From: Lenzites betulinus | Lineage: Eukaryota; Basidiomycota; Agaricomycetes; Polyporales; Polyporaceae | Length of the DNA stretch: 64,000 nt | Assembly (NCBI GenBank): GCA_022264855.1 | Contig: JABYQU010000007.1 | Location: 372,001 to 436,000 of the forward strand | Direction: 5' to 3' | Part shown: positions 22,317 through 35,617 of the stretch, in pieces | Layout: every line of letters starts with the position of its first letter | Position numbering within the stretch: the stretch's first letter is position 1 | Translations under genes and position numbers: made by a program | The notes under the pieces: generated by a model | The model's database searches: none | Seen by the model: only the letters and a program-made list of their open reading frames with translations | Told to the model about the DNA's origin: nothing

Positions 22317-23772
22317 CTACTGCTTCTTGGCCTCCTCCGCGGGCGGCTTGACCATCGTCGGAGGCAGGGTTGTGATCGGAGGCAGGAGCGCGGTGGCAGC
22401 CTTGCGCGCGTTCTGAATGAGGACCTGGTCCATGATGACGAGCGCCGCCATTGCCTCGACGATGGGCACCGCGCGTGGGACGACGCACGGGTCGTGCCTG
22501 CCACGAGCAGCGAGCGTCCCAGCGGTGCCGTCGTACTGCGCGGTCGCCTGAGGCTGAGAGATCGTCGCGGGGCTCTTGAAGCCGATGCGGAAGTAGATGT
22601 CCTCCCCGTTCGAGATCCCGCCCTGCACGCCGCCGCTCCAGTTCGTCGTCGTCCCGAGCGTGCCGTCCGCGCGGCGCACGAACGTGTCGTTGTGGCGCGA
22701 GCCGGGCACCTGTGTCCCGCGGAAGCCGGAGCCGATCTCGAACGCCTTGGTGGCGGGGATGGAGAGCATGGCGTGCCCCAGTTTCGCCTCGAGCTTGTCG
22801 AAGACGGGCTCCCCGAGGCCCGCGGGGACACCGCGGATCACACAGGTTACGGTGCCACCGATGGAGTCGTTTGCGTCTTTTGCGCGGAGGATACGCTGCG
22901 AGGGGCGAGGTGAGCGGGGGCGTATTGCATTGGGAGGAAGGATGGGAAGTTCACCTTGACCATACGCTCGGACGTCTCTGCATGCGGGCAGCGCGTGGGC
23001 TGTGCATCGACCTGCTCGCGCGTAACAGTCTGGAGGAGGTTGACAAACTCAGCACTGAGTGCGTCCTCGACGGTGTCGTCCTCGTCCGCCGGAACCTGCG
23101 ACGGGGGTGACGCGGCGGAGGGCAGCTGCACTTTGCCCACGGACGAGACGAATGCAACGATCTCGATGCCGTACGCGAGCTTGAGGTACTTCTCCGCGAT
23201 CGCGCCAGCGGCAACCCGGCCTAGAGCATGCGCCCGTTAGGCGCATTAGAGCTGGGGGGAAAACGCGGGGCTCACCGATCGTTTCCCGCGCGCTGCTGCG
23301 GCCGCCACCGCTGCTCGCCTTCACGCCGTACTTCTCGAGATAAGTCCAGTCTGCGTGACTGGGCCTGGGGTAGAGGTCCGTCTCGGAGTAGTCCTTCGGC
23401 CTCTGGTCCTCGTTGCGGACGAGCAAGCCTATCGGAGTGCCGAGGGTGATTCCTTGCTCGATCCCGGACTGGAGGTGGACGAGATCTTTCTCGTCTCTCT
23501 GCCACGTCTGTCAGAGTGTTTTCCTTGATGTAGGGGGAAATAGGAGCTCACGGGCGTAGTGAGGTTACTCTGACCTGGCCTCCTCCTGCTTAGCTGCGTC
23601 TGCACATCTTGTGCAACCAACGGAAGGCCCTGACGTGCTCCTTGAACACGTATTGTGATAACTTGGGTGGATGGGAGCGTACCGGAGGGCAACCGTCGAT
23701 GATAGCACCGACGGAGGCGCAATGCGACTCCCCGTAGGTCGTAACACGGAAGAGGGTACCAAAGGTAGACAT
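22317..23772 (-). CDS. ARO2: Chorismate synthase
   Basis: Converts 5-enolpyruvylshikimate-3-phosphate to chorismate, the last shikimate-pathway step, using reduced FMN (fungal enzymes carry their own flavin reductase activity). Five exons on the minus strand (23683-23772, 23552-23629, 23276-23498, 22955-23220, 22317-22895) join in frame to 411 aa, a normal length. Signatures: [20 protein letters not shown] at the N-terminus, [32 protein letters not shown], and [20 protein letters not shown] near the C-terminus. The tail ends [10 protein letters not shown]. All introns are about 45-60 nt. The start is the family-typical MSTFG. Confidence 0.96.
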
Positions 23773-25227
23773 GTTGTCTGGGATGATGTGAACAGACAAT
23801 CAAGCAGAACACACAGGCGACACCCACTTTGCGGTCTTTATACTTGTTCTCAGCCAGGTGCTATTTGTAAGAGTTTGCCTGGGCGTGTACAATCCGTAGG
23901 GACTGGGCTTTCCGGGGTTACTGCTCCTCAACCAAGTGCAGCAGGCGGTAAGACCGTTTTAGTGCGCGCGCCTCGAATGCTATGCGCCGCTCGATCCGAC
24001 GGTATCGGATGTATGCTTGGTTTATACGCTGAACAGTCTAGTCGAGCGTTAGGCTGCTTGGATAGGTGGGAGTTAAGAAACCACAGGGGACTTGAGTGAG
24101 GGAAGATGACTCCCAGTGCTTAAGATCTTCGATCGTACGTGCACGCGAGATAAGATAAGATCCAGCACCTAGCATGCCGCATACCATCCCGATTGGAACG
24201 GACTCTTCTTTATTCTGAACTTCACTGGAAGCGCTGAAACTGGAGTCCCTAGCCGCATACTACGACTGTCTTCTGCCCACAACATTCGTGAACACACCGT
24301 CTTGAACTCACAAACTACCAATGATTACGCATTCAGGAGCCTTATCCACGATGCACGGTTGAATGACACGGTACAGGCCAAATGTAATAGGTGCACTGGG
24401 CTTTGACCAAGGACTGTGGCCGCGACGGGCTGCGACTCGGACTATATGTCAAAGGATGGGGCAGAAGACGCTGTAAAACCGCCTTGCAAGTCGATCATTC
24501 CCTGCGGAATCTGGGAACTGAGTCTTTATGATGAAGGTTGAACGTGCAAACTTTTCTTTCGCAGGAAACCGCTCTGGCGCGCTCCCAAAGTCATCTTTGT
24601 CCTGCCTCAAAGGATGTGCTCCATATGTGGGCTCAGAGTGCCGGAATTTCCCAGACAATTAAACTCGATTATAGTGTAGGGGTGGTAAACTCGAACTTCA
24701 TCATCGAAATGGTTTTAGACAAGTTCACCTACACGCACAGGGTATGAATGTGTTCAGATTTCGGCTGTGCTTGAAGAGCCATCTCGGGACGCCCGATTTG
24801 CTCAGAAAATGGCGTATAGGGGTCATGGTGAGTGGTTGTTTTCGGGTAGCGGGCGACTTGCCAATTGTGTTGACATTCCTATTGCTGCGATTCCAGAAGC
24901 GGTAACATCGCTATTGACCCGTTCAAGCACAGGATTGGTTGCCACCATGGCCTGGACTAAGGCTGTTGACAACTGTGGATTCTTTGACGGTGTGGCCATT
25001 CGCGAGGTCGAAACTGCAGGTCAAGGCGGTCATTTGGATCAAAGAGCGCGTACATAGGACAAAGGAAGACGCCTGTCCGCCATGGCCTCTTAAGCTGCCA
25101 GCCTGCTGGGCTCCTGCTATTCATCCACCGATCTGCATGGCTCGCTTTGCTATTCGACTCTATCTCTACTCTGACGCTTTTACTCAAGATATCGAAGCTT
25201 GCAGAAGCTATTTAAACCACCGAACAC
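23773..25227. other. Intergenic region, nothing supported
   Basis: About 1.45 kb, mostly AT-richer than the flanks. Short frames only; no splice-consistent exon chain, tRNA or repeat noticed. Confidence 0.5.
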
Positions 25228-26200
25228 AATGCCTCGGTGTTTCAACAAATCTCGCCCACGTCGGCGCTCTCGTATCCCCAAGTTACGCCATCCAGCCTTG
25301 AGGACACCGTTGGCATTGGCGAGTCGAGCACTACGCACTTTGGGAGCAAAGGTATGAGATTGTGCACCACACATTGAGCGATATTTGACGAGCTTCGCGC
25401 GTAGTCATACAGTATGCCACGGAGCGCTCCTCAACCCACCGACTCTAGGCGAATGACTCGCAGCATGACGCGAGCAAATCCGTTAGAAAGAAACATAGTC
25501 AACACGATCGCACTAGGTAGGGTGGTTCCTGCAATTCCGAACGCCCCGTCGGAAGCAACACATTCACAGACACAGGATACACCTGTGGCCGAGTCTCAGG
25601 CGGCAGCTCTCGAGAATCCAGGTGGCCTCCAGACGGAAAGAACGGGTACAACAACCTCGGATCATGGAGTCACAACGGACTGGCAGCCCCGCGCGTCGTA
25701 CAAGGTATATCGACCTCATCAATTGTCCATGCGCCCTCGCACTTACAAACCGTTCCTCGCCAGGCCGGGGACAAGGTTCAGGTCTACGTACGGCACGAGG
25801 GGCAATACATCTGGCGTTCAGGGAAAGTCCCAAGTCTACACACTTTCCGCGTGAGGACTACTGTGAGTCTCAGGCGCCGCTCCCCAGCAACTATACTAAG
25901 CACGCCCTTGACGACAGGCTACTGGAAGTACAGCGTACCCTGTACTACTCAACCAGCGGCGCCCACGAATCGTTCGATGGTTTGACGAAGGCCAGGGTCA
26001 CATACGGCATCATCCTTGACCCGTCAACATATAGTGTATGTTATTTTTGTTGTAAAACTTGGTGTGTAGCCCTCGTCGTCAAGACGTACATCACTGTGCC
26101 GACTCAGACTCAGACCGGCGGAACTTCACTGGCAGTGCACAGTCTGGGTAGTATTAATAGAGCGAGCTTTGCGCTCAGCATCCAGTACTTAGAGTAAGCT
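25228..26200 (+). CDS. Unknown basic protein, 3' part possibly frameshifted
   Basis: Exons 25228-25351, 25405-25704 and 25764-25862 join in frame: MPRCFNKSRPRRRSRIPKLR, then an Arg/Thr/Ser-rich disordered part (RRMTRSMTRAN), then a compact segment AGDKVQVYVRHEGQYIWRSG followed by KVPSLHTFRVRTT that looks like a small beta-rich fold. Downstream, YWKYSVP and LYYSTSGAHESFDGLTKARV look like the continuation but lie one base out of frame with each other near 25935. This may be a real gene with a sequencing slip or a young pseudogene. The family is not recognised, and the end coordinate is approximate. Confidence 0.4.
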
Positions 26201-26461
26201 CCATACTACTAGTAGCCTGGGTGGGTAGCACTGAGTGGCATGTTATGGCAGTGTGGCAAAGATTGATACAACTTGAAAGCTTGACGTCCGACGTCCAGGA
26301 CAGCCACTGCCACTTCGCGCCGGGCGAGCGTTTCTGGGATCAGAACCACGACGCCCACAAGGGTCACGGTGGCTCTTAGAGTTCTTCATCGTGATCCCCC
26401 TGCGCGGCGTTGCGGCGTGCGCGGGCGACGAATTTGAATGTGCGTGACGCACTTCTAGGAG

Positions 26462-26469
26462 TATATAAG
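26462..26469 (+). promoter_or_regulatory. TATA box of the S28 peptidase gene
   Basis: TATATAAG lies about 52-59 bp upstream of the ATG at 26521, a good position for a core promoter with a short 5' leader. Confidence 0.55.
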
Positions 26470-26520
26470 GACTGACGCATTCCCGACAGTAGCCTCCGCC
26501 AGCCCTCTGTCTCATTCGAC

Positions 26521-28691
26521 ATGCCATCTCCTCTCGGTGCCGGGATATTCCGCCTCGCCGGTGCAGTCGCCTTTCTCTTGCTTGAACTCGCTGGGACAGA
26601 TGCCCAGATGAGACCCAGCAACCCTGTGTGGGTGAAGCTAGGTGCGATGACTGCGAAGGGCGCGCAGGCCAAGCGTGCGGACGCGCCTTCGTTCCCCCTT
26701 TACACGTTCACACAGCCTCTCGATCATTTCCACGATACCGGATACACTTTCGAGCAGCGGTATTGGGTGAGCGATCGCCACTACATGCCCGGAGGTCCTG
26801 TCATCGTCTTTGAGGGGGGCGAAGGTCCTGGGGATGAACGCTTGCCCATCCTCGACACGGGCATCATGGACATCCTGGCTAACGCCACCAACGGACTCGC
26901 TATCGTGCTTGAGCACAGATATTATGGTATGCTGCGCGTCACCCCCCAGTCACAAGATGTAGCTGCTTATGAGCCTTCGCAGGAGAGTCGATTCCCGTCC
27001 TGAATTTCACCACGGATTCTTTGAGGTACGCTGCCCCCGGCCCGCATGGCACCCTACGCTGATAATGACTGCACCCAGATGGCTCAACAACGATCAGGCT
27101 GCCGCCGACTCTGCGAACTTCATCGACAATGTCACCTTCTCTGGCATTCCAGGCGATCTGACGGCACCCGGGACCCCATGGATATACTACGGCGTAAGAT
27201 GCTCCGCCGCAGTCCGTGTCATGTCCGGAGCGCCTCACAGACTACATGCACCATGATAGGGTTCTTACGGCGGGGCGCGCGCGGCACACATGCGCGTGCT
27301 CTACCCCGACCTCGTCTTTGGCGCGATCTCGTCCAGCGGGGTCGTACATGCGACGATTGACGATTGGCGTTACATGGACATCATCCGACAGTCCGCTCCC
27401 GCAGCTTGCATGGCGCAGGTGGAGAAGGTGGTCGACGAGGTCGACAGCTTCCTAGCGAGCCCCAATCCGGCGACACGGCACGCTATCAAGTCTGTCTTCG
27501 GGGTTCCGAATATTACATATGACCCGGACTTCGCTTCACTGCTAGCGGTACGTGTAAGGTTATGCGACAGGCGCGGTGCGGTGCTGAGTTCGTCTTGTGA
27601 CATAGGAACCTCTCGCAGAGTGGCAGAACAACAACTGGGATCCTGCAGTCGGAGATGACTTCTTCGCCGTTGAGTTCTGTGATGTCTTGGGCATGCCGGA
27701 CGACCACATGGTGCATACGGCGCAAGGTATCACAGTCAGCAACGCGACCATCAACTACGCAAAGGTCATCAAGAAGGTATCAAGCACTCCTGGCTGCTAT
27801 GGGGCTTTTATATCGCTGACGCGTCCCTCAGAACTATGTCGCGCCGTGTAGTCCCCCTGCGACTCAGGATGATGTGAGTTGGCTGGATTTCTTGCGGAAC
27901 CCATGTATTCAGAGTTCGTGGTTGTGCGCCGTAGTGCTTTGGGACCGTCACGAGCCCGGAAATGTACGCGGCCACCGATCTGTCCCAAACATGGCGCGCT
28001 TGGCAATTCCAAGTGTGTACTCAGTGGGGCTTTTTCCCGGTGCGCTCCCCTCTATGGCCTTGGTGGTGTGCTCCATCTGACAAACTCTTGCTGGGGTTAA
28101 GACACCTCCCCCCGACCCCGCCATCCCGCGCATCGTCTCCAAGCTTCTAACTGTGGACTACGCTGAGTTGACCTGCAAGCTTGTATGTCCACTACATCTA
28201 ACAAAGTCAAAGAAGCGGGCTGACACGCCACTCAGGCTTTTGCGCCGGGGCGCTACTTCACGGTACCCCAGAGACCGGACGTTGCTTCTGTAGACAAGCT
28301 GGGCGGGTACAACATCGCATATGACAGACTGGCCATCATCGACGGACAGTGTACGTGACATCGCTCGCTGGTGTGGTCCCGTTCATGCTAACGCAGTCGC
28401 ATGCGAGGACAGACGACCCGTGGAGGGGCGACACCCCGCACAGTCCTGCCGCGCACCCGCGCGCGGACACGACCCTCCGCCCGTTCAAGCTCATTCCCAG
28501 TACGTGTATGGCAGACATCGCGCCAGAATCGAGGCTGACTAGCGGCGGTGCTATCAGAGGCTGTGCACCACTACGACGAGAATGGCCTTGCGGACCACAG
28601 CCAGGAGCCGCCCGAGATTCAGGCCATCCACCATCAGGAAGTCGAGTTCGTGAAGGCATGGCTGAAGGACTTCAAGGCACCGAAGGCGTGA
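26521..28691 (+). CDS. Secreted serine peptidase, family S28
   Basis: Lysosomal Pro-X carboxypeptidase/DPP-II-type serine peptidase, expected to be secreted and to cut after proline. Eleven exons join in frame to 529 aa: 26521-26926, 26983-27025, 27079-27193, 27260-27547, 27606-27776, 27832-27873, 27935-28039, 28102-28182, 28236-28348, 28408-28499, 28558-28691. The signal peptide is LAGAVAFLLLELAGTDAQ. Then come FTQPLDHFHDTGYTFEQRYW, VIVFEGGEGPGDE, LEHRYYGESIPV, and the nucleophile motif GGSYGG with Ser about residue 190. The likely Asp is in DGQTDDPW (about 457-458) and His in VHHYDENG (about 489-490). Several N-x-S/T sites are present. Exon 10 uses the acceptor at 28406-28407, which restores DPW. 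Confidence 0.92.
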
Positions 28692-29077
28692 GTTTCAGGG
28701 AGGATCGCTAGAATTGCGGTAGTGTTGTAGTGCGCGAAAGAGTGAATCAGTGAAAGGATCTTAAGCGGGATGCTGTTGAATCTACTAGTAGTACTTGAGT
28801 AGCTGAACGATTCGCTAATGCTTACCCCTGGCATTTGGTGATCTCACGCGCGTCACGCGCGAGCAGCCCAGCCTTGGTCGTACTGTTGAAGGGGCGACGC
28901 AAGAGATAAAGTGGATTGGAATATGGTATAGAACATGATGGATGGGTTCAGTACGGGCATCGTTGAAGGTCGTCAGAGGGGCAATACACGGTGAAACGCA
29001 GTGCAGGCAGAATAAGAATACAGACAATATCGGCGCCGAAGACAACAAGAAGACAGAACAGCAAGCCGGGCCGCAGT
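28692..29077. terminator. Shared 3' intergenic region of two convergent genes
   Basis: 386 bp between the stop codons of the S28 peptidase (plus) and topoisomerase II (minus). AT-richer than the genes; presumably contains both polyadenylation regions. No distinct signal picked out. Confidence 0.4.
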
Positions 29078-32000
29078 CTAATCGAAATCCTCGAAATCCG
29101 AGCCTTGGTCCTCCTCGTCCCCGGACGTGATCTCGACATATTTCGAGACCACGCCTCTCGTCGCACGCTTCGGCGCCTCGGCTCGTGGCTTTGGGGGCGC
29201 TGGCACCACATCGTCGTCAGAGAAGTCGTGGTCTGAAGCGACGGTCTTCTTCGCTGGAGCTTTCTTTGCCTGAGGCGCGGGTTTGCTCTTTGCGGGCACG
29301 ATCTCGTAGCCCGACTCGTCATCGTCGGAGGCGGTTGACTTCTTCGCTGGAGCCTTCTTCGCTGGAGGCGGGGGCTTGCTCTTGGCAGCCTGGCTACTCG
29401 ACGAGACTTTGCGAGCCGTGGGTTTCTTCGCTGCAGCTGCGGGGGCAGCTTTGCCGAAGAAGTCCGTCACCTTGCCGTTCTTCTGGACGGGCGCGGAGAC
29501 CTCCATGATATCGTCGTCTTCGACGTCGACCGGCGGGGATATCTTTGCCCTCTTCTTCGGCGCAGGCTTGACATACATGTCATCGTCACTGTCTTCGATC
29601 TCCACGTCTGGGCTGTGAGTAGTAGGTTAGAATGCATGACGATCGTTGGTGCGCAAGAGGAGCCAACCTCTTCCGCTTGGTCGCTGAGCCATCCTTGGCC
29701 TTCCCCTTCCCCTTGTCCTTAGACGATGATGACGTGTCGAACTCGGCGTCGGACTCAATCTTGGTGGCCGCCTTCTTCTTTGCTGCAGGCTTCGGGGGCG
29801 CGTCGACCATCTCGACGTCCGAGTCCGATTCGATTTTCGCGGGCGCTTTCTTAGCAGGAGCTGCACGCTTCTTCGGCGGGGGTGGGACAGCGTCGTCATC
29901 GTCTTCGTTCTTGACTGCCGACTTCGAGCCAGACGGTACGGCAGACGCTGACTTCTTACCGGTCTCCGACACCTTCCTCGACTTAGCGGTTGCCTTTCCC
30001 GGCTTGAAGTCGTCGTCATCGTCCTCTTCAGCCTTAGTCTTCTTGGGCTGTGCAAACGGAAGCTTCGCCTGCTTTCGTTTGCCCTTCTTGGTGGCAACCG
30101 CGTCCTCCGCGTCGCAAAGTTTGGCCTCCCACTCTTTGCAGGTGACCTGACAGGTAATGTGTGAGTATAGCGCAGGCACCCCGAGGAAGTACGTGGCTCA
30201 CCTTCCACTGGTCGAGGAAGACATCGAGATCCGTCTGCCAAATTTGAATGGGAGTGAGCTCCAGGAGGCGCAGTAGCTCCGCCTCCTTCTCCGCAGATTG
30301 TTGAAGCAGCTTATCGATCTATGTATCGCGGTGCGTTGAGCATCCGTGCATCGCTGCGACTCTAGAAAACTAACCTTCTCCTTTGTCAAACTCCAGATGG
30401 CCATACCCAAGAGGTAGTCGTAATCGGACACAGCGCCTTCGAAATCATCATCATCTTCCGCAGCATCCTCAATCTCGCCGTGAACCTTGGCCTTCGCCAC
30501 CTTGGGGAAGGGGCGGAACTGCTTCTTGCGGAGCTCGGCGACAATGTCCGCCTTCTTCCGGTTGGAGACGATGAGCTCCCGGTCAATGATCATCTTGACG
30601 AAGCGAGCCTGGTTGTTCAAGCGGTCAAGTTGGACTTGGAGCTCGTTTGCCAGGAAGTCCTACGTAGATGGCATACGCCCGTGAGACAACGCCATGAATA
30701 GGAGCCACAACTGTCATCGACATACCTTGCGCTTCTGGTAGAACGCCAGACGCTGGGGGTAGAAATCCTCGATGATCTCCTCCGCGGAGTTGTACTTCTT
30801 GATCTTGCCGTCGAAGTCGAAACAAACCATGTTGCCGGTGTTAACCTTCGTGGTGAGCTTGAAGAACTCGTGGAAGCCCTGCTTCTCCGCCTGCTCCATG
30901 CCCTTCTCAGTCATAGTGATTACGAAGTGGACGTTCATGTTGTTGTGGTACTCTTTGTAGTCCTACAAAGAGAATACGCTGAGTACGAGATCGAAAATGC
31001 GATCGTGTGAATACTTGCCTTGACGGGGCCCTCGCCCTTCTCACCACACATTGTTTCGAGCTCCGCCTTGAAGTTCTGCGTCCACTTGTGGATGGGCAAC
31101 TCCGTGATCTCGACGGTAGAGTCGTCCAACTTAGTGATTGTGCCAATCACGTCGTACTTGTTGTCGCTAATCTTCTTGATCGAGCCTGAGAAGCCGCGCC
31201 ACCAGGGAAGCATAGGAACCTGCTCCTCGCCGTCCATAAGCCGGCGAAGGTTGGCAACGATATCTTCGGGATTGTACGAAGGGACGGAAGTACTCCAACC
31301 TAAAATCGCGCGTCAACACTTTCCATGTTACATACGCGTCGCGCCCACTTACCAGTGCCGATACCTTCAGCGCCGTTTACCAAGACGAGCGGGATGATGG
31401 GCATGTACCATTCGGGCTCGACGGACCTGCCGTCATCTTGCTGGTACGTAAGAACCGCATCGTCTGCAGGATGTATCACGTTGCGGATGACGGGTGCCAG
31501 CTCGGTGAAGATGTAACGAGCCGCGGCGTGGTCCTTACCGCCCTGGTCACGAGTACCGAATTGACCGTTGGGCATGAGCAGATTCATGTTGTTGCTGCCG
31601 ACGTAGTCCTGCGCGAGGTTGATGATTGTGGCCATCAGACTTGCCTCGCCGTGATGGTAGGCGGAGATTTCGGACACGAAACCGACGAGTTGCGCGACCT
31701 AAACATTGTGTATCAGCCGCTGTCACCCGATGACTCAGTGGGCTGGTGATGTATATGCACCTTGATTTCCCTCTTCAGGTTGCGCTTGAAGCATGACCAG
31801 ATGACCTTTCGTTGTCCAGGCTTCAAGCCGTCCGCCACGGACGGAATCGAACGGATGTTGTCCGCCATGGAGAAGAGAATGAGCTCGCGATTGATGAAGT
31901 CCGAGAGCGCGATCTCTCGTTGCGTGTGGTCGAGGTAGGTGCCAGGCTAGCGAGACATCAGAAAATACGCCCAGGCGACTGACCAATCGATGCAGACATA

Positions 32001-34689
32001 CCCTGAACTGACGGAGCCACTCTTTGCGGTCGTCTGCCTTCTTCTTGCTGAACGCAAGTTCAATAAGCTCGCGATCACCATCCTGCTGAGTAGAGAATGG
32101 AATCATGTGGCGCTTCATGTCTCTGAAGTAATCACGAGCGTCCTCGTCTTTGCTCGTACCGAGACCCTACGGGACGTTCAGTCAAGGGTTAAAGGATAGC
32201 ATATCTCTAGCATACCTTGAAGTACTTGTGCTCCCACTTATGAGAGTCAGGCGTCGCCTCAAGCCACATCTCATACTCAGGGATTGTGTAGAAGTTGATG
32301 ATCTGCTTGCCCTTCCATACCTACACGTGCGCTGAGCATGAGTACATCAACAAGTATTACACCCACTTACTCGGACCACGGGCGTGATGAACTCGACGAG
32401 GAACCTAGGCAGCTTCAAGAGCGAAGGATAGAAGTGGTCTAGATAGTTGATAAGGAGTCCCTTGATGTGAGAACCATCGTGATCCTGGACCAGATTGAGT
32501 ACGCAATTATCTGCGATCTATAGTTGCTCTCGTACCTGATCCGTCATGAGCATAAGACGGCCATAGCGAAGAGTGTTGACGTCCGTGTACTCCTTGTTGT
32601 GCTGCAAGCCGAGAATCTTCTTGATGTTCTGAATCTCCTCGTTCTTCATGATCTGGTCATGCTTCGCATCGCGAACGTTCAGGAGCTTTCCACGTAGCGG
32701 AAACACGCCAAAGTTGTCGCGACCGACTACACCAAGACCGGCAATAGCTAACGCCCGGGCGGAATCACCCTCCGTCAAGATGAGCGTGCAGTCCCCAGCT
32801 TTACGTGTTCCCGCGTTGTTTGCGTCTGACAGTTTTGTCATGCCGGTCAGCCTGTGTGAATGATCAGCAAAACGCCAGACAGTCAGGGTCCTGTCGAAGC
32901 AAACCTCGTCCGACGGTTACCGTCTGTCTTCTTGAGCTGCTGGTCGGCCTTAAACTTGGCCCAGTTCAGAACATGATCAACTATGGAGGACTTCGCCACT
33001 ATCTCAATGCGTTAGACAACGTCAGTCATTAATTCGGCGTCGCGTACCTTTCTTCAGGAAGTCTTCCGAGAGGGTCGGGCGAGTGCCGAACTTGCTGGCA
33101 GGGAGGGTGAGCGTCTCCTTCGTCTGACTGTCGAATGTCGGGTTCTCGATGAGAGCATTGACGAAGATCCACATATGATTCTTGATCTGCGCCGGCTTGA
33201 TCGCCGCGGCTTTGTTCTTCTTGGTGATAGAGGTGATGAGGCCCTTGGCAATCTGGTCGGCGATGTAGTTGACATGGGTTCCACCCTTCGACGTGGAAAT
33301 CGAATTCGCGAACGAGACCTGCTGGAAGGAACCGTCGGAGACTGCGAATGCGACTTCCCACCGTGTCCCGACGGGCTCGTAGATGATGGTTGGTTTGGCT
33401 TGGGCAGCACCACCTGATGCGTCCGCAGCATCCTGGAGAGCGGAGGTGAGGAATAGCTCGACGTACTGCTTGAAGTTCTTGATTTTCAGCCGCTCGTCGT
33501 CGAGGAATACCTTCACATCCTTGACGGTACCGGCAAGATCGTGGACACGCTTCTTGAGGAGCGAGACGGTATCTTCGTCAATAGAGTCCATGCCAAACCG
33601 CTTCAAGTCTGGTTTGAATGTGACTCGCGTGTACTCCTCGCCTCGCCCATTCTTGGTGATCTTCGCCTTCCCCATCTTGCTCATGTTGTTCGTCCACGTC
33701 TGGGTGTACTTCTGGCTCGAGTTCTTGTCGGCGGTCTCGACGGTGAACTCTGTAGAGTAGATATTGGCAAGCTTGGCACCGTATCCGTTACGACCACCGG
33801 TTAGCTTCTTCTCGTCATCGTCGTAGTTGGAGGAGGAGAGTAGGTGTCCGAAGATGAGCTCGGGGATGTAGATCTTCTCTTTCGAGTGCATCTCGATGGG
33901 AATGCCACGACCGTTGTTGTAGACCGAGATAGTGTTGTTCTCGACGTCAATTTTGACCTTGATGGTGTCCATGCTCGCATCATTAATCTATGTAGCCCAT
34001 GTGAGCGACAATCCTCTTCATTAGACATTGAGAAATGAGGCGTGGCGTCTTGAGACGCTGACGCGAAGTTAACAAGGTAGTAGATCAAGAGGTTGGGCAT
34101 TGGGGAGATAGAGTGGCATATATGCAGCAAGCGTGATCACCCACCTTGTTGTCGGCAGCATTCACCAAAATTTCGTCTACAATCTTGAAGAAACCGGGAA
34201 CGTATTTGATTTCGCGGTACACCATCCGCTTGTTCTCAGAGTCCCAAGTCCACATCATCTGCGTAATGGTCTCCACGCTCCCAATGTACGAGTCAGGTCG
34301 CTTGAGGATATGCTCGAGTTGAGAGAGCTAGGGGGACAGGGTCATGATGAGACGCGTCAAAGGTGTATATAGGCACGCACCTTGGTGTACATCTCAGATG
34401 CCGTCTTCTTAGAGTTTGCAGGAGCCGAGGGACCTGCTTGCGGGGCAGCAATAGCAGACGCGGGGTCTTCGTCTACAAGGCCGTCTTCATTATCGTCGCT
34501 GTCGGCGTTGTCATTCTTATCTGAAAGAACCTTCGTCGCCTTCTTAGAGACTTTGGGCTTGCCTGCGGGCTTGGGCGCAGGCTTAGAAGCAGGCTTCTTC
34601 GTAGGTGCCTTCTTCTTGGGCGCAGGTGCGTAGCCGTCGGACTCGGACCCCGAGACGTCGAGATCGAAGTTCTCTTCCGAGGAACTCAT
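29078..34689 (-). CDS. TOP2: DNA topoisomerase II
   Basis: ATP-dependent type IIA topoisomerase that passes one duplex through another; essential for chromosome segregation. A multi-exon minus-strand gene with about 50-nt introns. Order: acidic/Lys-Pro N-terminus (MSSSEENFDLDVSGSESDGY), GHKL ATPase (KIVDEILVNAADNK, YNNGRGIPIEMH, GGRNGYGAKLANIYS), transducer, TOPRIM with EGDSARALAIAGL (about 32.75 kb) and DHDGSHIKG (about 32.46-32.48 kb), WHD/tower with AYHHGEASLMATIINLAQ and GGKDHAAARYIFTEL, whose Tyr (codon 31513-31515) is the expected catalytic residue, then a coiled-coil gate. The C-terminal region is long and alternates Lys-rich (KKAPAKK) with SDDD/ESDSD acidic patches, as in nuclear topoisomerases, ending DEEDQGSDFEDFD. 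Confidence 0.97.
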
Positions 34690-35617
34690 TATGTTTGGGA
34701 AGGCTTGATACTGTTAGCCCTACTGAGAGTCGGACGAGTAGAGGAGGAAGGAAGGAAGGGGAGGAAGGGCGAGGGTGGCTCGCGTCGTGACGGTTCGTGT
34801 CAAACCGTTCTGCGCCCCAAACGCGACCATCTTTGCGCGGCGCGTCAAGCACGTGATGTTGGCGCTTATATCGCTATACCCGTCACCTCCCCTGGTTTGT
34901 ACAGCTGAACAAAGTGTTTCATGCCATCTGAAAGTAGTCTACGCGTGTAAGATGTACATATCTCTTATGTATTGAATCAATAAGGGACTGCATACGAGTA
35001 AACGAAGCTACGCGCGAATTGCGCGGTAAGTCACAGAGTGTCACGAACTCAAGCTAGCGTAGGCGCCGGTCGCCTTTACATCAGGACAGTTCGGCACGTC
35101 AAGTTGTATTCGAAACGGGTGCAACTGACCCCCTCTTCGTATGTTGTCAAATATTTGAGTGTTTATAGTATGTGCGGCAGTATTTATATGGGCCTGCGGG
35201 TTACAGATAACCATAATATTCGCCAAGTCGGTTTTAACCCTATCTCCGCGAAGACATTCACAAATTCTGGCACTAGAGGGATAGGTTGATTTTGAAGCTC
35301 AATTTATGAATCTCAAAGGACATGTCACCCTGCAATCTCTAGTATTCACCTTAGAATAGCCATGGGGATGGTACCGAGTAAGAGCAGAAATTGAACTCAG
35401 TGTACGAATATGTATACAGCAGTACACTGACTCTTATTATTCCCAAAACAATGCGTTTCTCAGGCCCTTACAGTACTTAGTAGTATCAACTGGAGGTCGC
35501 TCGAACGGCACTGATCACTACACATACCAAATTAGGACAGACACTTTCTATAGACGCTCGTCCTCAATTTCTGAAGCTTCCCCGGCTCGCCCGTCCGACC
35601 AGCACCCACCTCCGGTC
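34690..35617. promoter_or_regulatory. Divergent intergenic region, TOP2 and mL38 promoters
   Basis: 928 bp separating two divergent housekeeping start codons. The middle (about 34.9-35.5 kb) is AT-rich. No gene or RNA seen. Confidence 0.4.

Noticed and set aside
29376..31197. Plus-strand open frames opposite topoisomerase II
   Set aside because: They are antisense shadows of Lys/Asp/Ser-rich coding sequence; the minus frame carries the conserved motifs.
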